From: Larix sibirica
Lineage: Eukaryota > Streptophyta > Pinopsida > Pinales > Pinaceae
DNA: 23,795 nucleotides
NCBI GenBank assembly: GCA_004151065.3
Contig: NWUY0300008030.1
Location: 12,031 to 35,825 of the forward strand
Direction: 5' to 3'
In this document: positions 1 to 8,911 of the stretch, piece by piece
Numbering within the stretch: the first letter of the stretch is position 1
Layout: every line of letters begins with the position of its first letter
Position numbers and translations under genes: made by a program
Notes under the pieces: model-generated
Told to the model about the DNA's origin: nothing
Database searches by the model: none
The model's input: the letters and a program-made list of their open reading frames with translations, nothing else

Positions 1-30
1 CCCCTCTCAGTATTAAATCGATTCCAATAG

Positions 31-295
31 ATTTTGCATGCCAATTCCCACACATAGAATGTTTTTTATCATAATGCAATTTTTTTTGGTTGTCTTCAAT
101 CAAATAACTTTGGTAATAATCATAGGTTCCCCCAAATGAATTCCATGCACCTAGGGGTTTCCATTCATAACAATTGTAACGAATGGCCATCCCATATAAT
201 TTTCATTGATAATCAACAGGAAAGACTGTTAATCCATAGGCTTTACATAGATTCAATATTTCCTCTAAGGATAGTTTGTTGGTTGTAGTGTCCAT
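31..295 (-). pseudogene. Decayed coding trace shared by copies A and B (copy A)
   Basis: Read on the minus strand from the ATG at 295, this gives a protein-like frame beginning MDTTTNKLSLEEILNLCKAY, with one in-frame TGA after VDYQ. It then continues through EWKPLGAWNSFGGTYDYY to the edge of the repeat. The same frame in copy B (4264-4449) begins MHTTTNKLVLEEI and shares EWKPLGAWNSFGGTYDNY, but stops two residues later. Upstream of the ATG the frame stays open for more than ten codons, so the ATG may be internal. I do not recognise the family. Conservation of the WKPLGAWNSFGGTYD block suggests it once coded, but many other positions differ between copies, so both look dead. Confidence 0.4.
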
Positions 296-521
296 TTCAT
301 TAATATGTTCATGGTCTCTTAGAAAGTATTCCAAGGCATCTAATGATCGATTTAGACCTCAAGATGTTTCTTGGGTGCAGAGGGGGTAACCCTCAATAAT
401 ATTAAAAAATATGAATGTTGAATGTGTCCACAACAACAACTTAAAACACAATGTTATATTTGAGCATAAGGTAATTGGATAACATAATAAAAGATTGAAA
501 GAATAGTTGCATTAGTCTATA

Positions 522-707
522 TTAAAACAACAATTGAAAACCCCTAAGACCAAGACCCTTTCCATCGGGAACTAGAGTCTCTATTTGTAGAGCACATAAA
601 CTGCTAATGGTAGGTGTAGAGGCAATTAAGAGAAACAAATAGATCTTTGAGACGACAATCAGTAAAGAATTCAATGTTTTACAAGGATGAAGAAGCATCA
701 CAGACAC
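522..707 (-). pseudogene. Hydrophobic 61-codon frame (copy A)
   Basis: This minus-strand frame has an ATG, a hydrophobic stretch over about residues 13-30 (LLIVVSKIYLFLLIAS) that could be a signal anchor, and a stop after LRGFQLLF. Copy B keeps a frame of exactly the same length at 4684-4869, with the shared core PTISSLCALQ and DGKGLGLRGF. The two were open at the same length after duplication, but nothing identifies a family and no promoter is apparent. It may be part of the same old gene or element as the minus-strand traces at 31-295 and 1232-1495. Function unknown. Confidence 0.3.
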
Positions 708-789
708 ACTAGGATTTTATGGAAGTCTTCAAGTGTCTATGACATAGAAATCATTTGTTGAGCATTAAAAAAATGAATCCAACAAGATA

Positions 790-1197
790 ATAAGTGCAAG
801 GGTTGGGCACGAATAATGAATCCAACAACCAATACACTCATACAAGTAATATGATAACAAATCAGAATGTATTTGAAAGGTACAAGACTTGAAGCTGACT
901 CAAGATTCTTTCATCGTACACTATATCTTTATAAATACTTCATACAAAAATGGAAAATAAAAAAATATATATGTACCACAAATTGTCTTTTCTATTCTTG
1001 AATACATAGGAGTTTGATATGAAAAATCACATTGAGAACTGGAAAGAAAATATATGAAAAAATAAGAAGGTTAAACACATAAAATATATAGGCACAAGGC
1101 TTTGCAAATGAGTAGTGAATCCATTAAAAAGAGCCTTTAATCTCACAAAATGCAATAGCCCCCAAGGCTCATAATTAAACATGGCATGCTTCCAAAA
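790..1197. repeat. Sub-repeat of about 405 bp (copy A; also in B and C)
   Basis: This part of copy A recurs in copy B at 4952-5360 and alone at 8506-8911. It begins with ataagtgcaagggttgggcac and ends with gcttccaaaa. Three copies with a common left and right boundary suggest a separately mobile or separately amplified module nested in the 3.8-kb repeat. No terminal inverted repeat or target-site duplication was seen. Confidence 0.75.
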
Positions 1198-1231
1198 TTA
1201 TATATGTATATAGTTTATCTCTAATATATAT

Positions 1232-1495
1232 CTACATAAACAAGCCATATGGTACACATAGACCAAATAGTATTGATATTGTCATAGATGCGTGGTACCA
1301 AGCAAGCTTTGTTCTAGTAACTTCACTGAATGTGTTTGCACTGTGGTATTCAAGAATTATTATGGTTCCCTTGGGAAGGGTAGGAGGCACTGTGGGATTA
1401 ATAACATTGACCAACATATGATTCAACAAACAAATATCTAGATTAACCCTCAATAACGATGTATCCACAAAACTTAGAAAAAATAAATATAGCAT
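1232..1495 (-). pseudogene. Decayed coding trace, open in copy A only
   Basis: Minus-strand frame of 87 codons containing VNVINPTVPPTLPKGTIIIL and FSEVTRTKLAWYH. The matching DNA in copy B (about 5395-5640) has the same word order but is broken by stops and an insertion, so the frame is not maintained. No family recognised. It lies on the same strand as the traces at 522-707 and 31-295 and could be an upstream piece of the same ancestral gene. That link is inferred from strand and order only. Confidence 0.3.
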
Positions 1496-1512
1496 TCTTC
1501 CAAATTTAAGGC

Positions 1513-1719
1513 TTGTTAAGAAGAAGGGAAACTAGAAAGTGTTTTTACATAGCACCTATGTTATTAGTTAGATTCGTACCATGTCTAATTACTAGACCTC
1601 TCCAAATAGTGAATAATACTCTATGCATTGTGAACAAGAATGACATAACTGGTACTCACATAGCTAGTGACAAGAGAAATGATAAGCTTGATAACAGTAA
1701 TACTCTAGCTAACCAATAG
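1513..1719 (+). pseudogene. Plus-strand frame conserved in both copies (copy A)
   Basis: The 68-codon frame contains FYIAPMLLVRFVPCLITR and CIVNKNDITGTHI. Copy B has the aligned frame at 5666-5944 (VYIAPMVLVRVLPCLITR, CIVNKNDIIGTHI) and reads on 24 codons further. In A, an extra 22 bases between two taac words (about 1716-1738) bring in a stop. No family is recognised. It overlaps no better candidate on either strand, and coding status is doubtful. Confidence 0.3.
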
Positions 1720-2009
1720 AAGTTGCTGTGGTAACTTATTGAAACTAGCTCGAATACCGCAACATGATCACAACAGAAGATAAGACGGCAATGGAAGGAA
1801 CTAGCTCCATGAACACATTAGAGGTAAGAACGACCACAATACGACTGCAATAGATCGAATCGAGGGAACCATCTCCACGACCACGACTACAACCAAAGGA
1901 ACCAATTGCATGGCCAAGACCAAAGGAACCAACTCTAGGACTACGACTGAAGGAACGAACATGCAGGGTGCACGGTGACTAATGTAATCTGGCAGGAGGG
2001 TGACCAGAT

Positions 2010-2348
2010 ATGTGGTTAGAGTATACGCTGGCCAAGCAGTGTGGTAGGAGGGTGGCCAAGCAGAGTGGTAGAAGGGTGTCCAAGCATGGTGGCAGAAGGG
2101 TGGCCAAGAAATGTGGTAGGAAAGTTGCAGAGGGTGGCAAGGTATGTCCAAATGAACAACAATCACAACAATTGTTCATATGTATGACCAATCTTTCATA
2201 TGAACAACTTTTCGACCGAAAAAATTGTTGGCTAAAAATTTGTTCAACCGAAAAAGTACTCCAAAAAATCAATGGCCCGGGAATTTTCCCGTCCAACAAG
2301 CCTTGGGCACAGAATTTGAGGGCGGAGTTAAATTTAAATTTTGGTTGA
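2010..2348 (+). pseudogene. Basic repeat-containing frame over the 24-bp minisatellite (copy A)
   Basis: A 112-codon plus-strand frame starts MWLEYTLAKQCGRRVAKQSG and carries four near-identical 8-residue units of the type VAKQCGRR, rich in Lys and Arg, followed by VAEGGKVCPNEQQSQQ. Because each 24-bp DNA unit is a whole number of codons, the repeat does not shift the frame. Copy B has three units in the same frame, preceded by a Thr-rich stretch (5895-6281). This could be a remnant of a nucleic-acid-binding protein, or a chance frame over a minisatellite; the basic character is the only hint. No known family. Confidence 0.3.
2029..2124. repeat. 24-bp minisatellite, four units (copy A)
   Basis: Four head-to-tail units of 24 bp start at 2029, 2053, 2077 and 2101, each of the form tggccaagcagtgtggtagg plus aggg. 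A degenerate related unit precedes them near 1990. The tract is G-rich against an AT-rich background. Copy B holds three units. Confidence 0.92.
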
Positions 2349-2425
2349 AAGCATGTTTTCCAATGAAAGTTAAAACAATGTTTACAACCGAAAATATTAA
2401 ATAATTTAGCTGAAAAAAGATTAAA
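2190..2425. repeat. Tract with recurring CCGAAAA-type words (copy A)
   Basis: Short words such as gaccgaaaa, caaccgaaaa and gctgaaaaa recur on both strands (near 2213, 2249, 2387 and 2410). The equivalent tract in copy B (6305-6540) repeats the pattern with ttttcggtcgaaaa, ggccgaaaaa and caaccgaaaa. No coding capacity is apparent. They could be subterminal protein-binding repeats of a transposon. Confidence 0.4.
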
Positions 2426-2949
2426 AGTTTGGCCCAATTATTTTTTCCTAGAAGTTTCGTGCTCCAATTCACACCGACTAGACACCCAGATTCATGATTC
2501 GATCCACGAAAGGTTCCAAAAAACATACATCAAAGGAATTGTATTCACTAAGTCTTGTGAAACCCTTTCAAAAGACTCAAATACACCACATTTAGAAAGC
2601 TATTTTTTTCCTTTTCAAGCATATCATATATAAATAATCACAACAAAATAGCAAGGTTCAAGAACCAAATAAGTCAATTGAATCGATACAAATAGATCAA
2701 ATATCTTGAATTTAAGAAAAAAAGGGGTATGAAAAATTATCAAAGATCAGACATGGTGGTTGACACCCTCATGGGAATAAAACCAAGCTTGCTCTGACCT
2801 TGAAGTATAATAGAAAGCTTGGGACAACCTAGAACTACTCCACTAACATTAGTATTCAACAAATATGAGCATTCAAAGAAGGATTTCAATGTTTCTTAGC
2901 CACTAAAAATATTGTGTTTTAAACTTGCAAGGAGTGAGTTTGATGTAGA

Positions 2950-3430
2950 CACTACAAGAAGTTATCATTTTAGCGGTGGTTTAGGCTTGCGGAATCCATG
3001 GAAAAATGGTATTTAAAAGTTTTTTAAGGGATATAGAAGCGGTTCATGAAAACTGCCCCGAAAAGTCACAAGAATTGAAGTTTTGGAGGCAAATTTTTAC
3101 AAACTGCATCCAAAACTTCAATGCTCATTACTTTTGGGGGTGGTTCTCAAAACAACGCCAATAAATGTATTTTTAGGGGTAGTTTTTTAATACTTGCTTC
3201 TAAATTTCAAAACTTTGAATTTTTTAAGGTGGTTTTTTCCAAACGACCTCTAAAACTACAATTATTGTCACTTTTCGGGGTGGTTTTAGAAACACCACCC
3301 CTAAATGTATTTTTAGGAGCCACTGTTTAAAAATCACTTCTAAAAGTCATGAGAATTGAACTTTTGTAGGTATTGTTTTACAAAATGCAATTCACATGAG
3401 TTTTAGGGGCGACTGTCAAAACAATACCCC
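2950..3430 (+). mobile_element. CACTA (En/Spm)-like left terminus with subterminal repeats (copy A)
   Basis: The sequence starts CACTACAAGAAG, which matches the terminal inverted repeat known for plant CACTA DNA transposons. It is followed by GC-richer words, repeated in both orientations, of the form ggggtggttt and aaaccaccccta. One clear hairpin is at 3277-3301 (ggggtggttt pairing with aaacaccacccc). Repeated subterminal motifs of this kind are the binding sites of the CACTA accessory protein in known elements. Homology with copy B continues to about 3803, so the element probably extends past 3430. No TTCTTGTAGTG right end or transposase frame was found, so this is a truncated or non-autonomous remnant. 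Confidence 0.7.
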
Positions 3431-3803
3431 TGTAAATGGATTTATTGATGATGTTTTTGGAATTAAAAAGGAAGGTTTTCATCTTGTTCTCACCACACTT
3501 AGATTCTTCCAACTTTTTCCCACCACACTTTGCTCTTTCGATTTTTTCCATGGTTTTCTTTTTTCAATTTTTTCCCACCAATGATTTATGGAGGAGTTTT
3601 ATGGAAAACCAGAGTTGCTTGTTTTATATGCCAAGTTATTGTGCAAATTACCAGGATCCCTTTGGAGTTCATACATGAATATGGCCATAGGTTCCAATTT
3701 GAAGTAACCATTCATTTTTGTGCCATGCGACCAAGGATTATAGGGAATATCTCAAATCTGGTGCCACTGACGTTCTCATCATTAAGGGTTTCATAGTTTC
3801 CTT

Positions 3804-4171
3804 GGTTCTAAATCCATTTAATGTTTTTGGATTTCCATAAGGTATTTATGAATCCATTAAACATTTTTCGTCATTGAGTGTTTGATTATGTGTTTCCACC
3901 ATTTGTTTATTGAATCGGTTAATATCATTACAATGGTTAGTGAATATTATATGTCACATTATAGTTGAAATGGTTAGGTAGAGAATTGGAGTTCAACCAA
4001 GTTGTAGGTTTGATCTCAAATTATGCCACCCTTGTTTTATATTACATTGAATGGAATAGTTTCTCAACTCAATCAGTCTTTTTAACGCAATCAATGTTTA
4101 TTTTATACTGAGTATTTTCCATTAACATCTATTGGGTGGTACCTTAAATAATGTTCAATTTTAATTATGTT
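3804..4171. other. Spacer between copies A and B; possible SINE fragment
   Basis: This stretch has no counterpart after copy B and no coding frame. At 3967-4018 there is a tRNA-like pair of words, tggttaggtagag and, about 35 bases on, ggtttgatctc. They resemble the A and B boxes of a polymerase III promoter (B-box consensus GGTTCGANNCC). I saw no flanking direct repeats, so a SINE is only possible. Confidence 0.35.
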
Positions 4172-4263
4172 AAAAAGTGATTTTGCATGCCAATGACCAA
4201 ACACAGATTTTTTTTATTATTATCATAGTGCAACTTTTGTTTGTTGTCTTCAAGCAAATCACC

Positions 4264-4510
4264 CTAGTAATTATCATAGGTCCCCCCAAATGAATTCCAT
4301 GCACCTAGGGGTTTCCATTCATAACAATGGCAATGAATGACCATCCCATAAAATTTGCATTGATAATCAGGAGGCAAGAATGTGAATCCATAGGATTTAC
4401 ATAGATTCCCTATTTCCTCTAAGACTAGTTTGTTGGTTGTGGTGTGCATTTCCTTAATATGTTCATGGTTTCTTAGAAACTATGCCAAGGCATATAATGA
4501 TCGATTTAGC
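4264..4510 (-). pseudogene. Decayed coding trace (copy B counterpart of 31-295)
   Basis: Minus-strand frame of 61 codons from an ATG at 4449, beginning MHTTTNKLVLEEIGNLCKSY and ending in EWKPLGAWNSFGGTYDNY before a stop. Here the position of copy A's TGA is a cysteine codon (DYQCKFYGM), so the ancestral frame was probably open. The open stretch before the ATG is interrupted by a TAG in this copy. Downstream of the stop the matching residues LEDNKQKLHYD are still visible. Family unknown. Confidence 0.4.
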
Positions 4511-4683
4511 CCTCAGGATAGATATTGGGTGCACATGGGGTAACCCTCAGTAATATTAAAAAATATGAATGTTGAATGTGACCACAACAACTTAAAACAC
4601 TTAGCAAATTGAATGCTAGATTTGAGCATAAGGTAATTGGATAACATAATAAAAGATTGAAAGAAGAGTTGCAACAGTCTAGA

Positions 4684-4869
4684 TTAGAACAACAATATAA
4701 AACCCCTAAGACCAAGACCCTTTCCATCAAGAACTGGAGTCTCCATTTGTAGAGCACATAAGCTACTAATGGTAGGTGCAGAAGCAATTAAGAGAAACAA
4801 ATAGATCTCTGAGATGACAATGAGTAAGGAAGTCAATATTTTCCAAGGATGAAGAAACATCACAAACAC
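4684..4869 (-). pseudogene. Hydrophobic 61-codon frame (copy B)
   Basis: Counterpart of 522-707, same length and same stop position. It contains LLIVISEIYLFLLIAS (possible membrane segment), then PTISSLCALQMETPVLDGKG. Most substitutions relative to copy A leave the frame intact, but the frame is too short and too hydrophobic to assign. It could be a fragment of an exon. Confidence 0.3.
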
Positions 4870-5665
4870 CCTAGGAGTTTATGGAAGTATTCAAGTGTCT
4901 ATAACATAGAAATGGTTTGTTGAGCATTGAACAAATGAATCCAACTAGCAAATAAGAGCAAGGGTTGGGCACAAATAGTGAATCCAACAACCAATACAAT
5001 CATACAAGTAATATGATAACAAATCAGAATGTATTTGAAAGGTACAAGACTTGAAACTGACTCAAGATTCTTTCATTGTACTCTATATCTTTATAAATAC
5101 TTCATACAAAAATAGAAAATAAAAAAATATACATACCACAAATTGTCTTTGCTATTCTTGAATACATAAGAGTTTGATATGCAAAATTACATTGAGAACT
5201 GGAAAAGAAAATATAAGAAAAAATAAGAAGGTTAAACACATAAAATATATAGGCACAAGGATCTACAAATGAGCAGTGAATCCATTAAAAATAGCCCTTA
5301 ATATCTCAAAATGAAATAGCCCCCAAGGCTCATAATTAAATATGGGATGCGCTTCCAAAATTTTATCTCTAATATATATCTACATAAACAATCCATATGG
5401 TACACATAGACTGAATAGTATTGATATTGTCACATATGTGTGGTACCAAGCAAGATTCATTCTAGTAACTTCATTGAATAGCGTGTTTGCACTGGGGTAT
5501 TAAGGAATTATCATAGTTACCTTGGGAAGGGTAGGAGGCACCGTGGGATTAATAACATTGACCAACATATGACTCAACAAACAAATATCTAGATTGACCC
5601 TTGCAATAACAATGGAGTCACAAAACTCAGAAAAAATAAATATAACTTTCTTCCAAATTTAAGGC

Positions 5666-5944
5666 TTGTTTAATAGAGGGGAAACTAAAAAGTGTGTTTA
5701 CATAGCACCTATGGTATTAGTTAGAGTCCTACCATGTCTAATTACTAGATATCTACAAATAGTGAATAATAATCTATGCATTGTGAACAAGAATGACATA
5801 ATTGGTACTCACATAGTTGGTAACAAGAGAAATGATAAGCTCGCTAACAATAATACTCTAGCTAACTTATTGAAACTAGCTCAAAGACCGCAACATGATC
5901 ACAACAGAAGAATACAAAGGCTTCCTAAGGAACCAACTCCATGA
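5666..5944 (+). pseudogene. Plus-strand frame conserved in both copies (copy B)
   Basis: Counterpart of 1513-1719, reading 92 codons in this copy and containing VYIAPMVLVRVLPCLITR and CIVNKNDIIGTHIVGNKRND, then NTLANLLKLAQ. It overlaps the start of the Thr-rich frame at 5895. No recognisable family. Confidence 0.3.
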
Positions 5945-6281
5945 CCACACCAGAGGTAAGCACAACCACAAAATGACCGCAATAGATCAAACCGAAGGAA
6001 ACAAATCCACGACCACGACTGCAACCAAAGGAACCAACTCCATGACCAAGCCCGAAGGAACCGGATCCACAACACTGAAGGAACAAACGCGCAGGGTGCA
6101 GGGTGACGAATGTAATGTGACAGGAGGGTGGCGAAATATGTGGTCAGAGTGTAGCAGAACGTTGGTCAAGCAGTGTGGCAGGAGGGTGGCCAAGCAAAGT
6201 GGCAGAAGGTTGGCCAAGCAGTGTGGAAGGATAGTTGCGGAGGGTGGCCAGGTATGTCTGAATGAACAACAATCACAATAA
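5895..6281 (+). pseudogene. Thr-rich and basic repeat frame (copy B)
   Basis: A 128-codon frame. Residues about 1-80 are hydrophilic and rich in Thr, Lys and His (for example NKSTTTTATKGTNSMTK), encoded by degenerate repeats around ggaaccaactccatgacc. Residues about 92-120 hold three 8-residue units such as VAKQSGRR, followed by VAEGGQVCLNEQQSQ and a stop where copy A reads on. Copy A has stops in the Thr-rich half. The composition is that of a disordered, positively charged protein, but both halves sit on tandemly repeated DNA, so a chance frame is a serious alternative. Confidence 0.3.
6163..6234. repeat. 24-bp minisatellite, three units (copy B)
   Basis: Units start at 6163, 6187 and 6211 and match the four-unit array at 2029-2124. 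The difference in unit number shows change after the large duplication. Confidence 0.9.
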
Positions 6282-6650
6282 TTGTTCATATATAAACAGT
6301 CTTTCGTATGAACAAATTTTCGGTCGAAAATCTTTTTGGCCGAAAAATATTTTGGCTGAAAATTTGTTCGACTGAAAAAATACTCCAAAATATTAATGGC
6401 CCAAGAATTTTCTCGTCCAGCAAGCCCCTGGCACAAAATTTGTAGGCATCCTTAACTCTAACTTTTGGTTGAAAACATGTTTTCGACAGAAAGTTGAAAA
6501 ATTGCTTACAACCGAAAATATTAAATAATTCGATTAAAAAAGATTAAAAGTTTGGCCGGACTATTTTTTCTTATAAGTTCCACGCTCCAATTTTCTCCGT
6601 ATAGATACCCAGATTCATGATTCGACCCATGAAAGGTTCCAAAAAAATAT

Positions 6651-6796
6651 ACATCAAAGGAATTGTATTGACTAAGTCTTGTGACATGCTTTCAAAAGAC
6701 TCAAATACACCACAAAATAATATACATCAAAGGAATTGTATTGACCAAGTCTTGTGACATGCTTTCAAAAGACTCAAATACACCACATTTAGAAAG
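6651..6796. repeat. 73-bp tandem duplication private to copy B
   Basis: The sequence beginning acatcaaaggaattgtattg recurs 73 bases later (6651 and 6724) and runs through caaatacaccac in both units. Copy A has a single unit at about 2527-2590. The two units are nearly identical, so the event is more recent than the large duplication. Confidence 0.9.
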
Positions 6797-7152
6797 CTAT
6801 TTTTTTTTCCTTTTCAAGCATATCATACATAAAAAAAAATCACAACAAAATAGAAAGGTTCAAGAATCAAATAAGTCAATTGAATCCATAAAAATAGATC
6901 AAATATCTTGAATTTAAGAAAAAAAGGGGTGTGAAAAACTATCGAAGATCAAACCTGGTGGTTGACACCCCCATGGGAATAGGACCAAGCTTGCTCTTAC
7001 CTTTAATTAGAAGAGAAAGCTTGTGATAACCTAGAATTACTCCACTAATATTAGTATTCAACATATATGAGCATGCAAAGAAGGATTCCAATGTTTCTTA
7101 GCCACCAAAAATATTGTGTTTTAAAACTTGCAAGGAGTGAGTTGGATGCAGA

Positions 7153-7660
7153 CACTACAAGAATTTATACTTTTAGCGGTGGTTTAGGCTTGCGGCGTTC
7201 ATGGAAAAATGGTCTCTAAAAGTTTTTTAAGGGATTTAGAATCAATTCTTGAAAACTGCCCCCCAAAGTCATGAGAATTGAAGTTTTTGAGGAATTTTTT
7301 TACAAACTACCTCCAATGCTTCAATTCTCATGACTTTTGGGGTTGGTTCTCAAAACACTGCCCATAAATGTATTTTTAGGGGTATTTGTGTATAACCCGC
7401 TTCTAAAAGTCATGAACATTGAATTTTTTAAGGTGGTTTTTTCCAAACAACTTCTAAAACTACAATTCTTGTCACTTTTGGGGGTGGTTTTAAAAACACT
7501 ACCACTAAATGTATTTTTAGGAGCGTTTGTTTAAAAATCACTTATAAAAGTCATTAGAATTGAAGTTTTGGAGGTATAGTTTTACAAACTGCCTCCAAAA
7601 ATGTAATTCCCATGACTTTTAGGGGCTATTGTCAAAACGCTAACCCTATAAATGGATTTT
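7153..7660 (+). mobile_element. CACTA (En/Spm)-like left terminus with subterminal repeats (copy B)
   Basis: Starts CACTACAAGAAT, with the same left flank as copy A (gagttggatgcaga against gagtttgatgtaga). Subterminal words with ggggtggtttt and complementary aaccaccc-type words follow, including a hairpin-like pair at about 7480-7507. No right end or transposase is seen. The shared flank means it is a duplicate of the 2950 terminus, not an independent insertion. Confidence 0.65.
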
Positions 7661-7990
7661 GTGACAGCGTTTCTAAAATTAAAAAAGGAAGGTTTTCATC
7701 TTATTCCCACCACACTTTTCTCTTTCGATTTTTTCAATAGTTTTATTTTATTAATTTTTTCCCACCACTGATTTATTGAGGAGTTTTCCAAAAAAGTAGA
7801 GTTGCTTGTGTTATAGGGAAAGTTATTGTGTAAATTACTAGGATCCCTTTAGAGGTCATAGATGAATATGACCATAGGTTCCGATTTGAAGTAACCATGC
7901 ATTTTTGTCCCATGCAACCAAGGTTTCTAGGGAATATCTTAGATCTGGTGCCATTGATGTTCTCACCATTAAGCATTTCATGGTTTCCTT

Positions 7991-8505
7991 CGTGCAAAGG
8001 TTGGGCACAATAGTTTCCTTGAGCTATGTATATGTAATATTTGAGTCATATGTTGGTCAATTCATTAACTGTTTTTCATATGATCTCATCTTGGAAGGTT
8101 GGTTGTATCTTTCTCTTATGTCTAGACAAAACATATTTACTTTGTTTTTTCTTCTCGATTATTGTCATGTCCGTCTCATTTTTGTGTCTATCTTGATTCC
8201 ACAAAGTACATATTTTCAATTTGGATGATAGAACACACTTTTTTTTTGGTTTTAGGTTATGCTGGTTCGTCTATGTAATTGGGCCTTGTATATGTAAAGC
8301 TTCTATTATACTTTTCTCAATGAAGTATTATTTTTTCTGTAGAAAAAAAATCTATCGAGAACTTTATTTTCATAAAACATTTAATATGAAAGGGAATGAA
8401 ATTTTGAACAAAGAAAGATATACAAAATTTAGTGGTGTCCATTTCATTTTTGTTTTGCAATGAGGGATAACTATTAGCTAGTGAATGTCTTGTCCTTGAT
8501 TGGAA
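7991..8505. other. Unassigned spacer between copies B and C
   Basis: AT- and T-rich DNA with two short plus-strand frames (7905-8228 and 8221-8463) that resemble nothing I know. It starts with gtgcaaaggttgggcacaa, a close variant of the word that opens the 405-bp sub-repeat at 790, 4952 and 8506. Confidence 0.5.
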
Positions 8506-8911
8506 ATAAGTGCAAGGGTTGGGCACAAAAAATGAATCCAACAATCGATACACTCATCCAAGTAATTAGATAACAACTCTGAATGTATTGGAAAGTACAA
8601 GAATTGAAAGTGACTCAAAATTATTTCATTGTACTCTATATATTTATAAACAATTCATTCAAAAATAGAACATAACAAAAACATATATACCACACATTTG
8701 CTTTTCTATTCTTGAATACATAAGAGATTGATTTGTAAAATTACATTGAGAATTGAAAATAAAATATATGAAAAAATAAGAAGGTTAAACACATAAAATA
8801 AATAGGAACAAGGCTATGCAAATGAGCAGTGAATCCATTAAATTTTTTATTTAATATCACAAAATGTAATAAGCCCCAAGGCTGATAATTAAACATGGTA
8901 TGCTTCCAAAA
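8506..8911. repeat. Copy C: 405-bp sub-repeat on its own
   Basis: Aligns end to end with 790-1197 (A) and 4952-5360 (B), from ataagtgcaagggttgggcac to gcttccaaaa, with scattered substitutions. Flanking DNA on both sides is unrelated to copies A and B. Confidence 0.85.

Larger units (their letters stand above)
31..3803. repeat. Copy A of a 3.8-kb duplicated composite repeat
   Basis: This stretch aligns collinearly with 4172-7990. Two stretches compared by eye give 5 mismatches in 60 bases (541-600 against 4703-4762) and 4 in 68 (1621-1688 against 5774-5841); other parts are more diverged and carry small indels. Homology starts near the shared word gattttgcatgccaat and ends after a shared tttcctt near 3803. 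Inside are decayed minus-strand reading frames, a 24-bp minisatellite, CCGAAAA-type words and a CACTA-like terminus. I do not recognise the parent element as a whole. It may be an old transposon or captured host sequence into which a CACTA end was inserted before the duplication. Confidence 0.9.
4172..7990. repeat. Copy B of the 3.8-kb duplicated composite repeat
   Basis: Collinear with 31-3803 in the same orientation, with the same internal modules. Differences from copy A include three instead of four 24-bp units, an extra 73-bp tandem duplication at 6651-6796, and absence of the 22-base segment found at about 1716-1738. Homology with A stops near 7990, immediately before a gtgcaaaggttgggcacaa word that resembles the left end of the 405-bp sub-repeat. 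The shared DNA flanking the CACTA-like end in both copies shows that the CACTA insertion came before the duplication. Confidence 0.9.

Noticed and set aside
281-290. ggttgtagtg as a possible right-hand CACTA terminus
   Set aside because: Only the last eight bases fit (reverse complement CACTACAA, then CC instead of GAA). Copy B has ggttgtggtg, and homology with a coding-like frame runs straight through it.
3121-3796. Several short plus-strand frames (3121-3330, 3396-3584, 3436-3678, 3530-3796)
   Set aside because: They overlap one another in different frames, lie on the CACTA subterminal repeats or T-rich DNA, and match no protein.
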